A stretch of 62,976 nt of DNA from an uncultured Collinsella sp. (GTDB lineage: Bacteria; Actinomycetota; Coriobacteriia; Coriobacteriales; Coriobacteriaceae). The stretch spans positions 1 through 62,976 of the forward strand of contig CATVZP010000001.1 of NCBI GenBank assembly GCA_958348565.1, read 5' to 3'. Positions 28,645 through 37,671 of the stretch are shown here, one piece after another. The notes beneath the pieces were generated by a model. That model saw nothing but the letters and a program-made list of their open reading frames with translations, made no database searches and was not told where the DNA came from. Position 1 is the first letter of the stretch. Each line of letters begins with the position of its first letter. Both the position numbers and the translations under genes were made by a program.

Positions 28645-29256
28645 ATGATCGACATTCTGGAGCGCGATGGCCTCTCCGTCGAGCTGCTCTCATCCCTTTC
28701 TTATAAAAGCGAGCTAGGGATATCGCTTAAGAAGAACCTGCACTATTTTGATCGGGACCTCCTGCTTGATGAGCTCTTTCGAGCTAATGAGTGGTATCAA
28801 GGCCAATCGGCATTGGTTGACTTGCCTATAGACAGTCGAATTAAATCTCTTCAGTCTATCAAGCTTAAGTTAGACCGTTATTGGCCCGATCATCAAGTGC
28901 GTAAAGTCTTTAATGACCTTCTCGGCTTTCGATCCATTGTTGATTCTTATGAATCCGTTCTTGCGTTAAGCGGTTCTGATTTTAAAGTTGTTGATCTATC
29001 TGCTGGAAAAGCCATAGACGACGGTTATCGTGGCGTTCATCTCTATTATGTGCGTGAAGCTCGCTGCTATCCGATAGAGCTTCAGTACAATACTTTCTTT
29101 GATAGGCAGTTAAACAACTGGCTTCACAAGTATTTGTATAAGAAGACCGTTGATTCGAAGATTGGTGCCTTCTTGCGAATGCGCTACGAGGCCGGTTTGA
29201 TTCATGATGAAGCTGAGTTCAGAAGGGAGTTGGCTGATGCGCTATCTGGTTGCTAA
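28645..29256 (+). CDS. RelA/SpoT-like (p)ppGpp synthetase-domain protein
   Basis: 203 aa from the ATG at 28645 with AAGGGGG upstream. The synthetase motifs are recognisable: 'SRIKSLQSIKLKL' (R65, K67, S71, K75), 'DLLGFRSIV' (D91, R96), 'DDGYRGVHLYY' (127-132) and 'PIELQY' (E145, Q147). There is no hydrolase, TGS or ACT domain, so it is a small alarmone synthetase-like or toxSAS-like protein. The downstream 76-aa gene overlaps it by 20 bp. The pair is visibly lower in GC than rfbA and rfbB, which flank it, and so looks inserted. The product could be an alarmone, another pyrophosphorylated nucleotide or a modified tRNA, as in characterised toxSAS enzymes; which one is unknown. Confidence 0.75.
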   Translation: MIDILERDGLSVELLSSLSYKSELGISLKKNLHYFDRDLLLDELFRANEWYQGQSALVDLPIDSRIKSLQSIKLKLDRYWPDHQVRKVFNDLLGFRSIVDSYESVLALSGSDFKVVDLSAGKAIDDGYRGVHLYYVREARCYPIELQYNTFFDRQLNNWLHKYLYKKTVDSKIGAFLRMRYEAGLIHDEAEFRRELADALSGC

Positions 29257-29467
29257 GTGGTTTTCTAAGCAAGGTTCGCTGGTAATGGCCGTTAAACCAG
29301 GCAAGGAGCTTGTTGAGATGATGCGAAGGGTACAGGGTCGTTTTGGCACGTCTGACCTTCAGCTCGTTACCATCAGTCGTCCTTCTGCATACGGCGAGTA
29401 CGAACCGTTTGAGTTTGTTCATTCCGAAGAGCAGCTTGTGGAACGCCTTGAGCAGCAGGCTGCGTAA
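29237..29467 (+). CDS. Small protein overlapping the RelA/SpoT-like gene (candidate antitoxin)
   Basis: 76 aa from an ATG at 29237 (MRYLVAKWFSKQGSLVMAVK), inside the end of the preceding gene and preceded by AAGGGAG. The frame also opens at 29204, without a ribosome binding site. It contains a 'QLVTISRPSAYGEYEPFEFV' stretch that I associate with small DUF6718-type proteins, but I could not verify this. The tight overlap suggests translational coupling with the RelA/SpoT-like gene; an antitoxin or regulatory partner is the natural guess, not a demonstrated role. It ends 12 bp before rfbB. Confidence 0.6.
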   Translation: MRYLVAKWFSKQGSLVMAVKPGKELVEMMRRVQGRFGTSDLQLVTISRPSAYGEYEPFEFVHSEEQLVERLEQQAA

Positions 29468-29479
29468 ATAAGGAGAATA

Positions 29480-30499
29480 ATGTCTGAGATTTTTGAACCT
29501 AAGAACATCATCGTCACGGGCGGCTGCGGCTTCATCGGCAGCAACTTCGTGCACTACGTGGTGAACAACCACCCCGGGGTGCACGTGACCGTCCTGGACA
29601 AGCTGACCTACGCCGGCAACCCCGAGAACATCGCCGGGCTGCCCTCCGACCGCGTGGAGCTCGTCGTGGGCGACATCTGCGACGCCGCGCTGCTGGACGA
29701 GCTCGTCCCCGGCCACGACGCGATCGTGCACTACGCCGCCGAGAGCCACAACGACAACTCCATCGCCGACCCGGAGCCGTTCCTGCGCACCAACGTCGAG
29801 GGCACCTTCCGCCTGCTGGAGGCCGTCCGCAAATACGGCATCCGCTACCACCACGTCTCCACCGACGAGGTCTACGGCGACCTGGCGCTCGACGACCCGG
29901 CCAGGTTCACCGAGGAGACGCCCTACAGGCCTTCGAGCCCCTACAGCTCGACCAAGGCGTCCTCCGATATGCTAGTGCGCGCCTGGACCCGCACCTACGG
30001 GCTGCGCACCACGATCTCCAACTGCTCCAACAACTACGGCCCCTACCAGCACGTGGAGAAGTTCATCCCGCGCCAGATCACGAACATCGTCGATGGCGTC
30101 CGCCCCAGGCTCTACGGGAAGGGCGAGAACGTCCGCGACTGGATCCACACCGAGGACCACTCCTCGGCCGTCTGGGACATCCTGACCAAGGGCCGCATGG
30201 GGGAGACCTACCTCATCGGCGCAGACGGCGAGAAGAACAACATCACCGTCCTGCGCATGATCCTGGAGGCGATGGACCGCGACCCCGAGGACTTCGACTG
30301 GGTCGCCGACCGCCCCGGCCACGACCGCCGCTACGCCATCGACAGCACCAAGCTCCAGCGCGAGCTGGGCTGGAGGCCGTCCCACACCGACTTCGCCGAG
30401 GGGCTCAAGGCCACCATCGACTGGTACGTCGAGAACGAGTCCTGGTGGCGCCCGGCCAAGGAGGCCACCGAGGCCCGCTACCGCGCGCAGGGCCAGTAA
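29480..30499 (+). CDS. rfbB: dTDP-glucose 4,6-dehydratase
   Basis: 339 aa; ATG at 29480 with AAGGAG upstream. It is an extended SDR: 'IIVTGGCGFIGSNFVHYVV' NAD site, 'STDEVYGDL' active-site segment, and 'YSSTKASSD' with the catalytic Tyr and Lys. It converts dTDP-glucose to dTDP-4-keto-6-deoxyglucose, the second step to dTDP-L-rhamnose. GC-rich codons match rfbA and the fused rfbCD. Two strong hairpins follow before the next gene. Confidence 0.95.
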   Translation: MSEIFEPKNIIVTGGCGFIGSNFVHYVVNNHPGVHVTVLDKLTYAGNPENIAGLPSDRVELVVGDICDAALLDELVPGHDAIVHYAAESHNDNSIADPEPFLRTNVEGTFRLLEAVRKYGIRYHHVSTDEVYGDLALDDPARFTEETPYRPSSPYSSTKASSDMLVRAWTRTYGLRTTISNCSNNYGPYQHVEKFIPRQITNIVDGVRPRLYGKGENVRDWIHTEDHSSAVWDILTKGRMGETYLIGADGEKNNITVLRMILEAMDRDPEDFDWVADRPGHDRRYAIDSTKLQRELGWRPSHTDFAEGLKATIDWYVENESWWRPAKEATEARYRAQGQ

Positions 30500-30516
30500 G
30501 TTACCACACTGATCGA

Positions 30517-30549
30517 GGGCGCTGTCGCGAACTACTCGCGGCGGCGCCC
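30517..30549 (+). promoter_or_regulatory. Intra-operon hairpin 1
   Basis: A 13-bp stem, GGGCGCTGTCGCG (30517-30529) with CGCGGCGGCGCCC (30537-30549), including two G-U pairs and a 7-base loop, lies 18 bp after the rfbB stop. No T-run follows. It could protect the upstream mRNA or set the ratio of rfbB to rfbCD. Confidence 0.5.
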
Positions 30550-30569
30550 GAGTACGCGAGACGCCTTCT

Positions 30570-30639
30570 CGGCCCGTGCACGGCGAGCTCCCTTGCGGAC
30601 ATGGGGATGATCCCGGGGGAGCTCGCCGCGCACGGGCCG
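30570..30639 (+). promoter_or_regulatory. Intra-operon hairpin 2 (23-bp stem)
   Basis: Arms at 30570-30592 and 30617-30639 pair over 23 positions with one mismatch around a 24-base loop. It ends 24 bp before the rfbCD start and just ahead of its AAAGGAA ribosome binding site. It is a strong candidate attenuator or mRNA processing site. Confidence 0.55.
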
Positions 30640-30663
30640 GGACTTTGGAAAGGAACGGACCCT

Positions 30664-32151
30664 ATGGCAGAATTTGAATTCGAGAAACAGCTCACCGTAA
30701 CGGAGACCGGCATCCCCGGCCTCAAGGTGGTGGACCTCCCCGTCCACGGCGACAACCGCGGCTGGTTCAAGGAGAACTGGCAGCGCGAGAAGATGGTGGC
30801 CGCGGGCATCCCCGACCTGCGATTCGTGCAGAACAACATCTCCTTCAACGACAACAAGGGCGTCACGCGCGGCATCCACGCCGAGCCCTGGGACAAGTTC
30901 ATCTCCGTGGCCACCGGCTCGGTCTTCGGCGCGTGGGTGGACCTCCGCCCCGGCGCGGGCTTCGGCAAGGTCTTCACCTGCACGCTGGACCCCTCGCGCG
31001 CCATCTTCGTGCCGCGCGGCGTGGGCAACTCCTACCAGGCCCTGGAGGACGGCACGGCCTACACCTACCTGGTGGACGCCCACTGGTCGCTCGAGCTCAA
31101 GAAGACCTACACCTTCGTGAACCTGGCCGACCCCGAGCTCGCCATCCAGTGGCCCATCCCTCTGGAGGAGTGCGAGCTCTCCGAGGCCGACAGGGCGCAC
31201 CCGATGCTCGCCGACGCCCTGCCCATGGCCCCGCGCCGCACGCTCGTGACCGGCTGCAACGGCCAGCTGGGCCGCGCCGTGCGCGCCATGGCCGAGGAGC
31301 GCGGCCTTAACGGCTCCTTCGACTACTGCGACATCGACACCTTCGACATGTCCGACCCGGCGGCCTACGGCAAGTTCGACTGGTCGCTCTACGGCACCGT
31401 CATCAACTGCGGCGCCTACACCGCAGTGGACAGGGCGGAGACCCCCGAGGGCCGCAAGGCGTGCTGGGCCGCCAACGCCACGGGACCGACGCTGCTCGCC
31501 CGCACGTGCGCCGAGCACGGCATCGCGCTCGTGCACGTGAGCTCGGACTACGTGTTCGACGGCACCGCGGAGCTGCACTCCGAGGACGAGGCGCTCTCGC
31601 CCCTCTCCGTCTACGGCCAGTCCAAGGCCGCCGGTGACCTCGCCGTCGAGTCCTGCCCCGCGCACTACATCCTGCGCTCCAGCTGGGTCATTGGCCGCGG
31701 CCACAACTTCGTGAAGACCATGCGCGCTCTCTCCGACCGCTGCGCCGACGCCGGGGACGCCCTCGAGCGGGTCACCGTGGTGGACGACCAGGTGGGCCGC
31801 CTCACCTTCACCGAGACCATGGCCGGCGCCATCTTCCATCTGCTCGGCTACCGCGAGGGCGACATGGAGCCCACGGCCCCGGCGCCCTACGGCCTGTACA
31901 ACTGCACCAACTCCGGCGACGCCGCCAGCTGGGCCAAGATCGCCGCGGCGGTGTTCGATCGCGCCAACGGCAACGGCGGCAGGGTGGTGCCGGTCTCCAC
32001 GGCGGATTATTACGCCAACGCCGCCGGCCCCATCGCCCCGCGCCCGGAGCACTCCGCGCTGGACCTCTCCAAGCTCGATGCCACGGGCTTTGCGCCCGCA
32101 GACTGGCACGAGGAACTCGACGTGTATATGGACGAGTTGTTGGCTGAGTAA
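30664..32151 (+). CDS. rfbCD: Fused RmlC-RmlD: dTDP-4-keto-6-deoxyglucose 3,5-epimerase / dTDP-4-keto-rhamnose reductase
   Basis: 495 aa from the ATG at 30664 (AAAGGAA upstream). Residues ~1-190 are RmlC-like: 'DNRGWFKENWQREKM' and 'GVTRGIHAEPWDKFISV' with the epimerase His. Residues ~195-495 are RmlD: 'RTLVTGCNGQLGRAV' Rossmann site, 'VHVSSDYVFDG' and 'SVYGQSKAAGD' (catalytic Tyr/Lys). The fusion carries out the last two steps to dTDP-L-rhamnose in one chain. Separate rmlC and rmlD genes are the more usual state; fused forms are known in some actinobacteria. A frame extends upstream of 30664 through the hairpin region, but the hairpins and the RBS argue against that start. Confidence 0.9.
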   Translation: MAEFEFEKQLTVTETGIPGLKVVDLPVHGDNRGWFKENWQREKMVAAGIPDLRFVQNNISFNDNKGVTRGIHAEPWDKFISVATGSVFGAWVDLRPGAGFGKVFTCTLDPSRAIFVPRGVGNSYQALEDGTAYTYLVDAHWSLELKKTYTFVNLADPELAIQWPIPLEECELSEADRAHPMLADALPMAPRRTLVTGCNGQLGRAVRAMAEERGLNGSFDYCDIDTFDMSDPAAYGKFDWSLYGTVINCGAYTAVDRAETPEGRKACWAANATGPTLLARTCAEHGIALVHVSSDYVFDGTAELHSEDEALSPLSVYGQSKAAGDLAVESCPAHYILRSSWVIGRGHNFVKTMRALSDRCADAGDALERVTVVDDQVGRLTFTETMAGAIFHLLGYREGDMEPTAPAPYGLYNCTNSGDAASWAKIAAAVFDRANGNGGRVVPVSTADYYANAAGPIAPRPEHSALDLSKLDATGFAPADWHEELDVYMDELLAE

Positions 32152-32257
32152 GCTGTTTCTCATTCTTGTTAAGCTTGCTTGCACGTTTAACCTTCGGGAG
32201 TACGCTATTCCTGTAGTGTCGTTAATAGCTTACAAGGCATGCTTTAGATTTCTGCTA

Positions 32258-32293
32258 AAAGGGGAGGGTGCCCAATAGAGCACCCTCCCCTTT
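32258..32293. terminator. Terminator after the rhamnose operon
   Basis: A perfect 14-bp stem, AAAGGGGAGGGTGC (32258-32271) with GCACCCTCCCCTTT (32280-32293) and an 8-base loop, lies between the convergent rfbCD and DUF4012 genes. The A/T ends of the stem give U-tracts in both directions. Confidence 0.8.
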
Positions 32294-32339
32294 GCGTGTG
32301 GAATATGTTGGAGCGGCCTAACCTGATCGCGCAAAAAGC

Positions 32340-34205
32340 CTACTGCCAGCCAGCAACTTCCTGGGCCGTGGGGGTGGTGCGTACGGCAAGCTCCGTCTGG
32401 GCATCCGTGGACGTGGTTACCGTAAACGTCAAGGTCTCCTCTTCCTGCGGGGCGAGCTGGACCTGTCCGCCGTATTGCCAGACCTGGCAATTACCGTACT
32501 TGGTCTCGGCATACGTAGTGCCGGCGCTGGACTGGATGTTTGAAATGGTTCCGTTGGCCGGCGCGTACAGCGTTACACCGTAGATCATGTTGCCGAGCGC
32601 CTTGAGCTCCGGGTTGTAGCCGGAGATGTAATGCGTAAGCGTCTGGGCCTCTTCGGTCGTGCAGTTGTTCTTTACGCGAACGGTAACGTCGTACGTCTTC
32701 GACCCGTCTGCATTTGCAGTGCCCTGGCCAACCTCGATATGGGAGCTTAGATACCAGCTCATCTTTGCCCAGGTGTTGTCATCAATATAGACGCCGAGCT
32801 CGGGAACGGTGCTATCTTGCGAGACAGCACCCTCGAGACCGAGTTTAGCGATCGCATTCTCTTCGTCTGCGTTTTCCATCCATACCATCACGCGGCCGGC
32901 TTTGGCGTCCTTGGCCACGGTTTCTATGAGGGCGGTAAGATCGACCTTGCCCAGATTGCTCATTACCTGCTTAGCAGCTGCGCCAGCAGCTTCTGCAAAG
33001 TATGGGTCTTGATCCGGAACGGCTTTTTCGAGGTACACGTTTTGGAGGAGAATTGTTGCGGCATTGGTGCCATCGATGGTGGAGCCATCGCTGAGCGTAA
33101 CCCCGCCGGTGAGTGCAAGCAGGTGCTGCAGGAACACGGGATCGACCGCTATCGCTCCGTTGGCCACATCTCCCACGCGGTCCGCCCAGAGGTCGCGTAC
33201 GTGCATTCCGGTAGAAGACCAATCGGGGTTCGTGGTGATGAGCTGGGGAATCTTGGTGTAGCCGTTGGGATACATCGTCTGTTCGACCTCGGTGGTGGGA
33301 AGCGTTCCCTCGCCACCGTTGAGCTTTGAAATGCCGGAGAATTCACCGAGTTCGATCTTGCCGTTCGTGACGGTGAGTAGACCGGTGGAGCCGGGGAAGC
33401 CGCCCGTGGCGCGTAGCTCGGAGTTGTTCTGGGCAACTACGACATACGTACGTGTTTGGCCATTTGCGCCGAGCATCTGCGGCAAGTACGGAGCGACTGC
33501 CGATGCGGCGTTTACGGTGTCGTTGAGGGTGGCTACGAGGGGCTTGGCTTTTTCAAGAGCTGTCTGTAGCTGGGCGATGTGCGCGTCGGGGAGAGCGCTC
33601 ATCTCTTTCGCGGCCTTGTTTATAGATGGCTTGGAATTTGAGAGAACGGTGCACACGTTGGTTAGCAGGTTGATGTTGATGGATCCGTTTTCGGTAAAGA
33701 GGGTGTTGAGGCCCTGACCCTTGAGCGCCTCAGCAACGGGCGTGAGCGCGTCGTTTGCAAGCGTATCGAGCGTTGCCGAGATGGTCTGAACGGACTTCAC
33801 ATCGCTCCCGAGAACCGGAATAAAACTCGCGATATTCCAGAGTGCACTCGAGGTGGTCGAGTGCATGCGCCCGGCCGCGGCATCGATGTTCTGAGCAGCA
33901 TCGAGCACGCCGTCCATGTTTCCGGTTTTTACGCTTTCTGAGGCATTTTGCGCGCTGGCAATAATGGAGTCTGCATCCGTTTTAACGTCCTTGACTTACC
34001 TGAGGAGGACAGCTCCGGAGGCGCCGCAAGCGACGAGCAGAGCAACGACGATGCCTACGACGATGGGCCAGCGCTTCTTCCTGCGAATCCTTTTGCGCTC
34101 GAGTGGTTCTTCATCGTAGAGAAGATCAAGATACGGAAAGTGAGCGTATTGGGCGGTATCGCTGGAATTGTGGTATTCGTTGCTGTTGGAGAAATGAGAC
34201 CCCAT
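32340..34205 (-). pseudogene. DUF4012 membrane protein interrupted by in-frame TAA at 33996-33998
   Basis: The ATG at 34205 follows AGGAGG. An N-terminal basic stretch (KRIRRKKRW) and one membrane segment (PIVVGIVVALLVACGASGAVLL) lead straight into TAA; the same frame then continues 'VKDVKTDADSIIASAQNASESV' and runs to 32340 with the DUF4012 features 'RTYVVVAQNNSELRATGGFPGS' and 'AVDPVFLQHLLALTGGV'. The natural junction 'LLR-x-VKDV' suggests one sense codon (such as CAA or AAA) became TAA. DUF4012 proteins are exported, membrane-anchored and frequent in actinobacterial surface-glycan loci; function unknown. An ATG at 33917 could start a soluble fragment, but it would lack export signals. Confidence 0.8.
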
Positions 34206-34255
34206 GTGCCCTCCTATAGTTTTGTTCCAGTCCAATAGTATACGTGCGGGAGGGC

Positions 34256-34288
34256 TTCATGCAGCGTCTTCAATAGATGATGCATGAA
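34256..34288. repeat. Inverted repeat upstream of the DUF4012 gene
   Basis: TTCATGCA (34256-34263) and TGCATGAA (34281-34288) form a perfect 8-bp dyad with 17-base spacing, 50 bp upstream of the DUF4012 start. On the minus strand a TATACT lies between it and the gene (possible -10). It may be an operator or part of a weak terminator for the preceding gene. Confidence 0.4.
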
Positions 34289-34348
34289 ATATTATGAATA
34301 TCGTATCAGTAGCGCATCGAATGTTCGCCATGCTGAATATCGAGACGT

Positions 34349-36340
34349 TTATCCCAAGATGCGGTGCTTGATGCTAGAGAGAATGCCCCTAGTGTAGATT
34401 CGCTTGGCTTGGGCGTCCTCATCGCGCTTGATATCGAGACGCGGGTAGCCGCTCGTGTACTCTACGTTGGGGTTGGCGAGCACGTCTTGGCGCATGGTGG
34501 GGAAGCGGCGCCAGAGCTCGGCAAGGCCCGTGGCGCTTCCATAGATGGCGTTGAGGTTTGCGGCCGCTACGTAGGCGCTGCCGTGGGTGGTGGCGCGCGC
34601 ATGAGGGGTGCCGAGGACGAGCTTGTCTTGCTGACGCAGGAGGAACGAGAGCTCCATTACCTCGGTTTGGAGGTTCCCGTATTCGTGGAGCTGACCGGCA
34701 ATCGTTTCAAGATCGCCGCGCCGGATCATGAAGAGGTCGGGGCTTGCGGCCGAGAAGTTGCACGTTGCCTCTGCAAGGCCGTTGTAACCGCCGCCCATGT
34801 TGTCCGTGAAGTTGCGGTTGGGGGCAACGGGGGTTCCGTCCGCGAGGAGCACGGTGCCCGCTTGTGCGATGAGACCATCGGGGTAGAAAAGCTTGGGCGA
34901 GACAATGCCTACCTCGGCTCGGCAGAAGTAGGCCGCAGTGGTTGCGATGCAGCTCTCGTCGTCGAGTTCGATCATGTCGGTTGCGAAGGCGATGAGGTCT
35001 GTATCCAGGGTTTCGAGTGCCTCTCGCGTCGCCGCCCTGAGGCTCGCGGGGTTCAGGATGATGCTTGTATTCGAGATGCCGTGCGCATTACCAACAGATT
35101 TGAACAAGCGCGTCGTGTCTTGCGTGTTGTTGCTCAGAATGGCTAAACCCACGCGTGGAGGGCGCGATGCCTTCTTGTAATCCACGTGGTACACGCAGGA
35201 ATTATGGGTTTCTGAAACGTGAGTTTCAATGCCTCGGCGTGAGAAATGGTTCTCCAGCGCCGTGGCTCCGGCAAGAACGGCGTAGGGCTTGGACTCCATG
35301 ACGCCGCCGTTGGTGGAGCCGGCGTGCACGCGCCAGTGGTAGAGGACCTCGGGAATGTGGCAGATGCAGCGGGCGTGCTCCACGGCCTTGAGGGAGAGGT
35401 CGTAGTCCTGAGCTCCGGAGACTTCGTCGGGCGACAGCTCCACGCGGTCGAGGATGTAGCGGTTCACCATGAGCATGTGCACCATGTAGTTGTGCGAGTA
35501 GAGTAGGTCACGGTTGAAGTCGGGCTTGAAGCGCGGGGCGTAGCCGGCGGCGTCGTCTTCCTCGAAGTTGTCCTCGTCGCAATAGAAGAGGTCCGCATCG
35601 GGGTGCTCGGCGGCGAAGGCCATGTAGCGCTCGAGCACGTAGGGGGAGAGCGTGTCGTCATGGTCGGCAAAGGCCACATAGTCGCCCGTGGCGGCGCGAA
35701 TGCCTATGTTGGTATTGCCGGCGATGCCTAAGTTCTCGGGGAAGTCAATGGTCTTGATGCGCGGGTCCGCGTAGGTGGCCAGTACTTCCTGCATGCCCTC
35801 GTTGTCCGGGCTCGCATTTACCAGCACGAGCTCCCAGATCGTATAGGTCTGCGCGAGCACCGAGTCGATCATGTCGCGCAGGTAGGGCAGCGGCGTGTTG
35901 TAGAGCGGGCAGATGATGCTCACGAGCGGGTGGAAGTCTGCGGGAATGGAGCCTTCCGGCAGGGGCTGGGGCTTGGGATAGCTCGCGTACGCGCCGTCGA
36001 TGCTGGGATTCACCATGTCGAGGTCGCGGCGGATACGCATGCGCTCGCGGCGCCTGCCCGTCATGGTATCGAGCGACATGTCCTGGTAGGTGAGGTTGAA
36101 GTTGGCGGTGAAGCCATCGGCCTTGACGGAGAGGACGGGGTTGGCTCCTTTGGCCTGGGGCTCCAGGATGAAGAATTCCGCGTGCGCGTTAAGGGGCGTA
36201 CCGCTCTTGGCGGTAAGGGCAAAGTCCGCGGGGTTGGGCAGCGCGTTTCCGCAGCCCTTCAGCTCTGCCCGGTAGACAACCCGGTCTCCATCGGCCTCGA
36301 ATACTTGGTCGATGGTTGCGGTGATGGACGAAGCGGCCAT
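34349..36340 (-). CDS. GT2 glycosyltransferase with a second, degenerate GT-A-like half
   Basis: 663 aa from the ATG at 36340 (MAASSITATIDQVFEADGD); the frame is open to 36433 without a better start, and the ribosome binding site is weak. Residues ~1-110 form a beta-rich region unlike GT2. A GT2 domain follows: 'PLVSIICPLYNTPLPYLRDMIDSVL', 'ADHDDTLSP' and 'CDEDNFEEDD'. From ~400 a second GT-A-like stretch (RVGLAILSNNTQDTTRLFKSVG) has poor DxD motifs and may be inactive or structural. Its overall form resembles rhamnan-type GT2 proteins. It stands alone on the minus strand, divergent from the GT2 gene at 36535. Confidence 0.75.
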   Translation of the reverse strand: MAASSITATIDQVFEADGDRVVYRAELKGCGNALPNPADFALTAKSGTPLNAHAEFFILEPQAKGANPVLSVKADGFTANFNLTYQDMSLDTMTGRRRERMRIRRDLDMVNPSIDGAYASYPKPQPLPEGSIPADFHPLVSIICPLYNTPLPYLRDMIDSVLAQTYTIWELVLVNASPDNEGMQEVLATYADPRIKTIDFPENLGIAGNTNIGIRAATGDYVAFADHDDTLSPYVLERYMAFAAEHPDADLFYCDEDNFEEDDAAGYAPRFKPDFNRDLLYSHNYMVHMLMVNRYILDRVELSPDEVSGAQDYDLSLKAVEHARCICHIPEVLYHWRVHAGSTNGGVMESKPYAVLAGATALENHFSRRGIETHVSETHNSCVYHVDYKKASRPPRVGLAILSNNTQDTTRLFKSVGNAHGISNTSIILNPASLRAATREALETLDTDLIAFATDMIELDDESCIATTAAYFCRAEVGIVSPKLFYPDGLIAQAGTVLLADGTPVAPNRNFTDNMGGGYNGLAEATCNFSAASPDLFMIRRGDLETIAGQLHEYGNLQTEVMELSFLLRQQDKLVLGTPHARATTHGSAYVAAANLNAIYGSATGLAELWRRFPTMRQDVLANPNVEYTSGYPRLDIKRDEDAQAKRIYTRGILSSIKHRILG

Positions 36341-36534
36341 GTGGATATCCGATCTGCAAATGTGCCAGAAGAGCCGGGGCTTCGGTGTTAGTCCGCGGCG
36401 AGAGGTTTTGTGATTCGGGTCAAATGATAGCAAAAGGGAGAGTGTGCGGGGCTTCCTTGGTATCCTTGTTCAGATAAGAATGCAGCCTGGCGCTTAATGC
36501 GCTTTGCCGTCGTGTCCCTGAAAGGTCGTCTTGC

Positions 36535-37671
36535 ATGAAATCCGACGCTTCCGCGCTCGTTTCCGTCATCATTCCCGTGTGCAACGTGGAAAAGTATCTC
36601 GCCCAGTGCCTGGAGAGCATCTGCTCCCAAACGCACCGTGAGCTGGAGATCATCTGTTTGAACGATGGCTCGAAGGACGGCTCCCTAGCTATTCTTCGCG
36701 AGTTTGAGACGCGCGACCCGCGCGTGATCGTTGTTGACAAACCCAACGAGGGCTACGGCGCCACGTGCAACCGTGGCTTAGAGATGGCTCACGGCGCGTG
36801 GGTTTCCGTCATTGAGCCGGACGACTGGATCGACTCGGCCATGTACGAGCGCATGCTCGCGCGCGCGGCCATGGTGGATGGTCCCGTGGACATCGTCAAG
36901 TGCCCGTGGATCGACGTGCACGATTGGGACGACCCGGACATGCAGTACGAGCAGCAGTGCGTTCTGGCGCACCGCCTGCCCAACACCACGCGCCCCGTGA
37001 CTCTGGTCGACCTGCCCATCATGGTGGAGCAACACCCGAGCATTTGGAGCGCCATCTACCGCCGCGACTTCTTGAACGAGTGCGGCATCCGCTTTGTCCC
37101 GTACCCGGGCGCTGGCTGGGCGGACAACCCGTTCCTCATCGAGGCGTTCTGCCAGGCCAAGGCCATCATGACGTTCGATGAGGCCTTCTACCACTACCGC
37201 TGTGACCTTCCCGGCGCTACGTACAACCACAAGAAGGACAGTGCCGTGGCCCTGCCCTTCGACCGCTGGTGTAACATGACGGACATCCTCGAGCGCCTGC
37301 ACGTGACCGACCTCGGTATCCTCGAGGCGCACTATATGCGCGGCTTTAACTACATCCACGGCGCAATCGTGGACGATGGCTGGGAGAACCCCATCGTGCA
37401 GGACGGCACGCGCCGTGTGTTCTCGCGCATGGATACCGACATCGTGCTCGGGCATCCCAAGCTTTCACCTAAGCGCAAGCGCTTCTACCTGGAGCAGATG
37501 GGCATTACCGGCCGCCACGTGCCGGTGTGGCCGCGCGTGAAATACTTCGCAAGCGAGACGGCATTCTTCGTGCGAACCAACGGCGTTGGCGGCCTGGTGC
37601 GTAAAGTGGGCGGCTTTGTGAACGGCAAGCAGATTGCCCGCGCCCGTGCGAAGGAGAACGCAAAGGGGTAG
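36535..37671 (+). CDS. GT2 glycosyltransferase
   Basis: 378 aa; ATG at 36535 with GAAAGG upstream. Motifs: 'VSVIIPVCNVEKYLAQCLESI', 'LNDGSKDGS', 'VIEPDDWID', and 'WSAIYRRDFL', which is common in capsular GT2 enzymes. It opens the plus-strand run that includes the ABC exporter. GC content and codon use are higher than in the 15-27 kb block, nearer to the chromosome core. The substrate cannot be inferred. Confidence 0.85.
   Translation: MKSDASALVSVIIPVCNVEKYLAQCLESICSQTHRELEIICLNDGSKDGSLAILREFETRDPRVIVVDKPNEGYGATCNRGLEMAHGAWVSVIEPDDWIDSAMYERMLARAAMVDGPVDIVKCPWIDVHDWDDPDMQYEQQCVLAHRLPNTTRPVTLVDLPIMVEQHPSIWSAIYRRDFLNECGIRFVPYPGAGWADNPFLIEAFCQAKAIMTFDEAFYHYRCDLPGATYNHKKDSAVALPFDRWCNMTDILERLHVTDLGILEAHYMRGFNYIHGAIVDDGWENPIVQDGTRRVFSRMDTDIVLGHPKLSPKRKRFYLEQMGITGRHVPVWPRVKYFASETAFFVRTNGVGGLVRKVGGFVNGKQIARARAKENAKG

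Noticed and set aside
30532..32184. 550-codon minus-strand frame
   Set aside because: Antisense to the fused rfbCD gene and built from its GC-rich codon bias.
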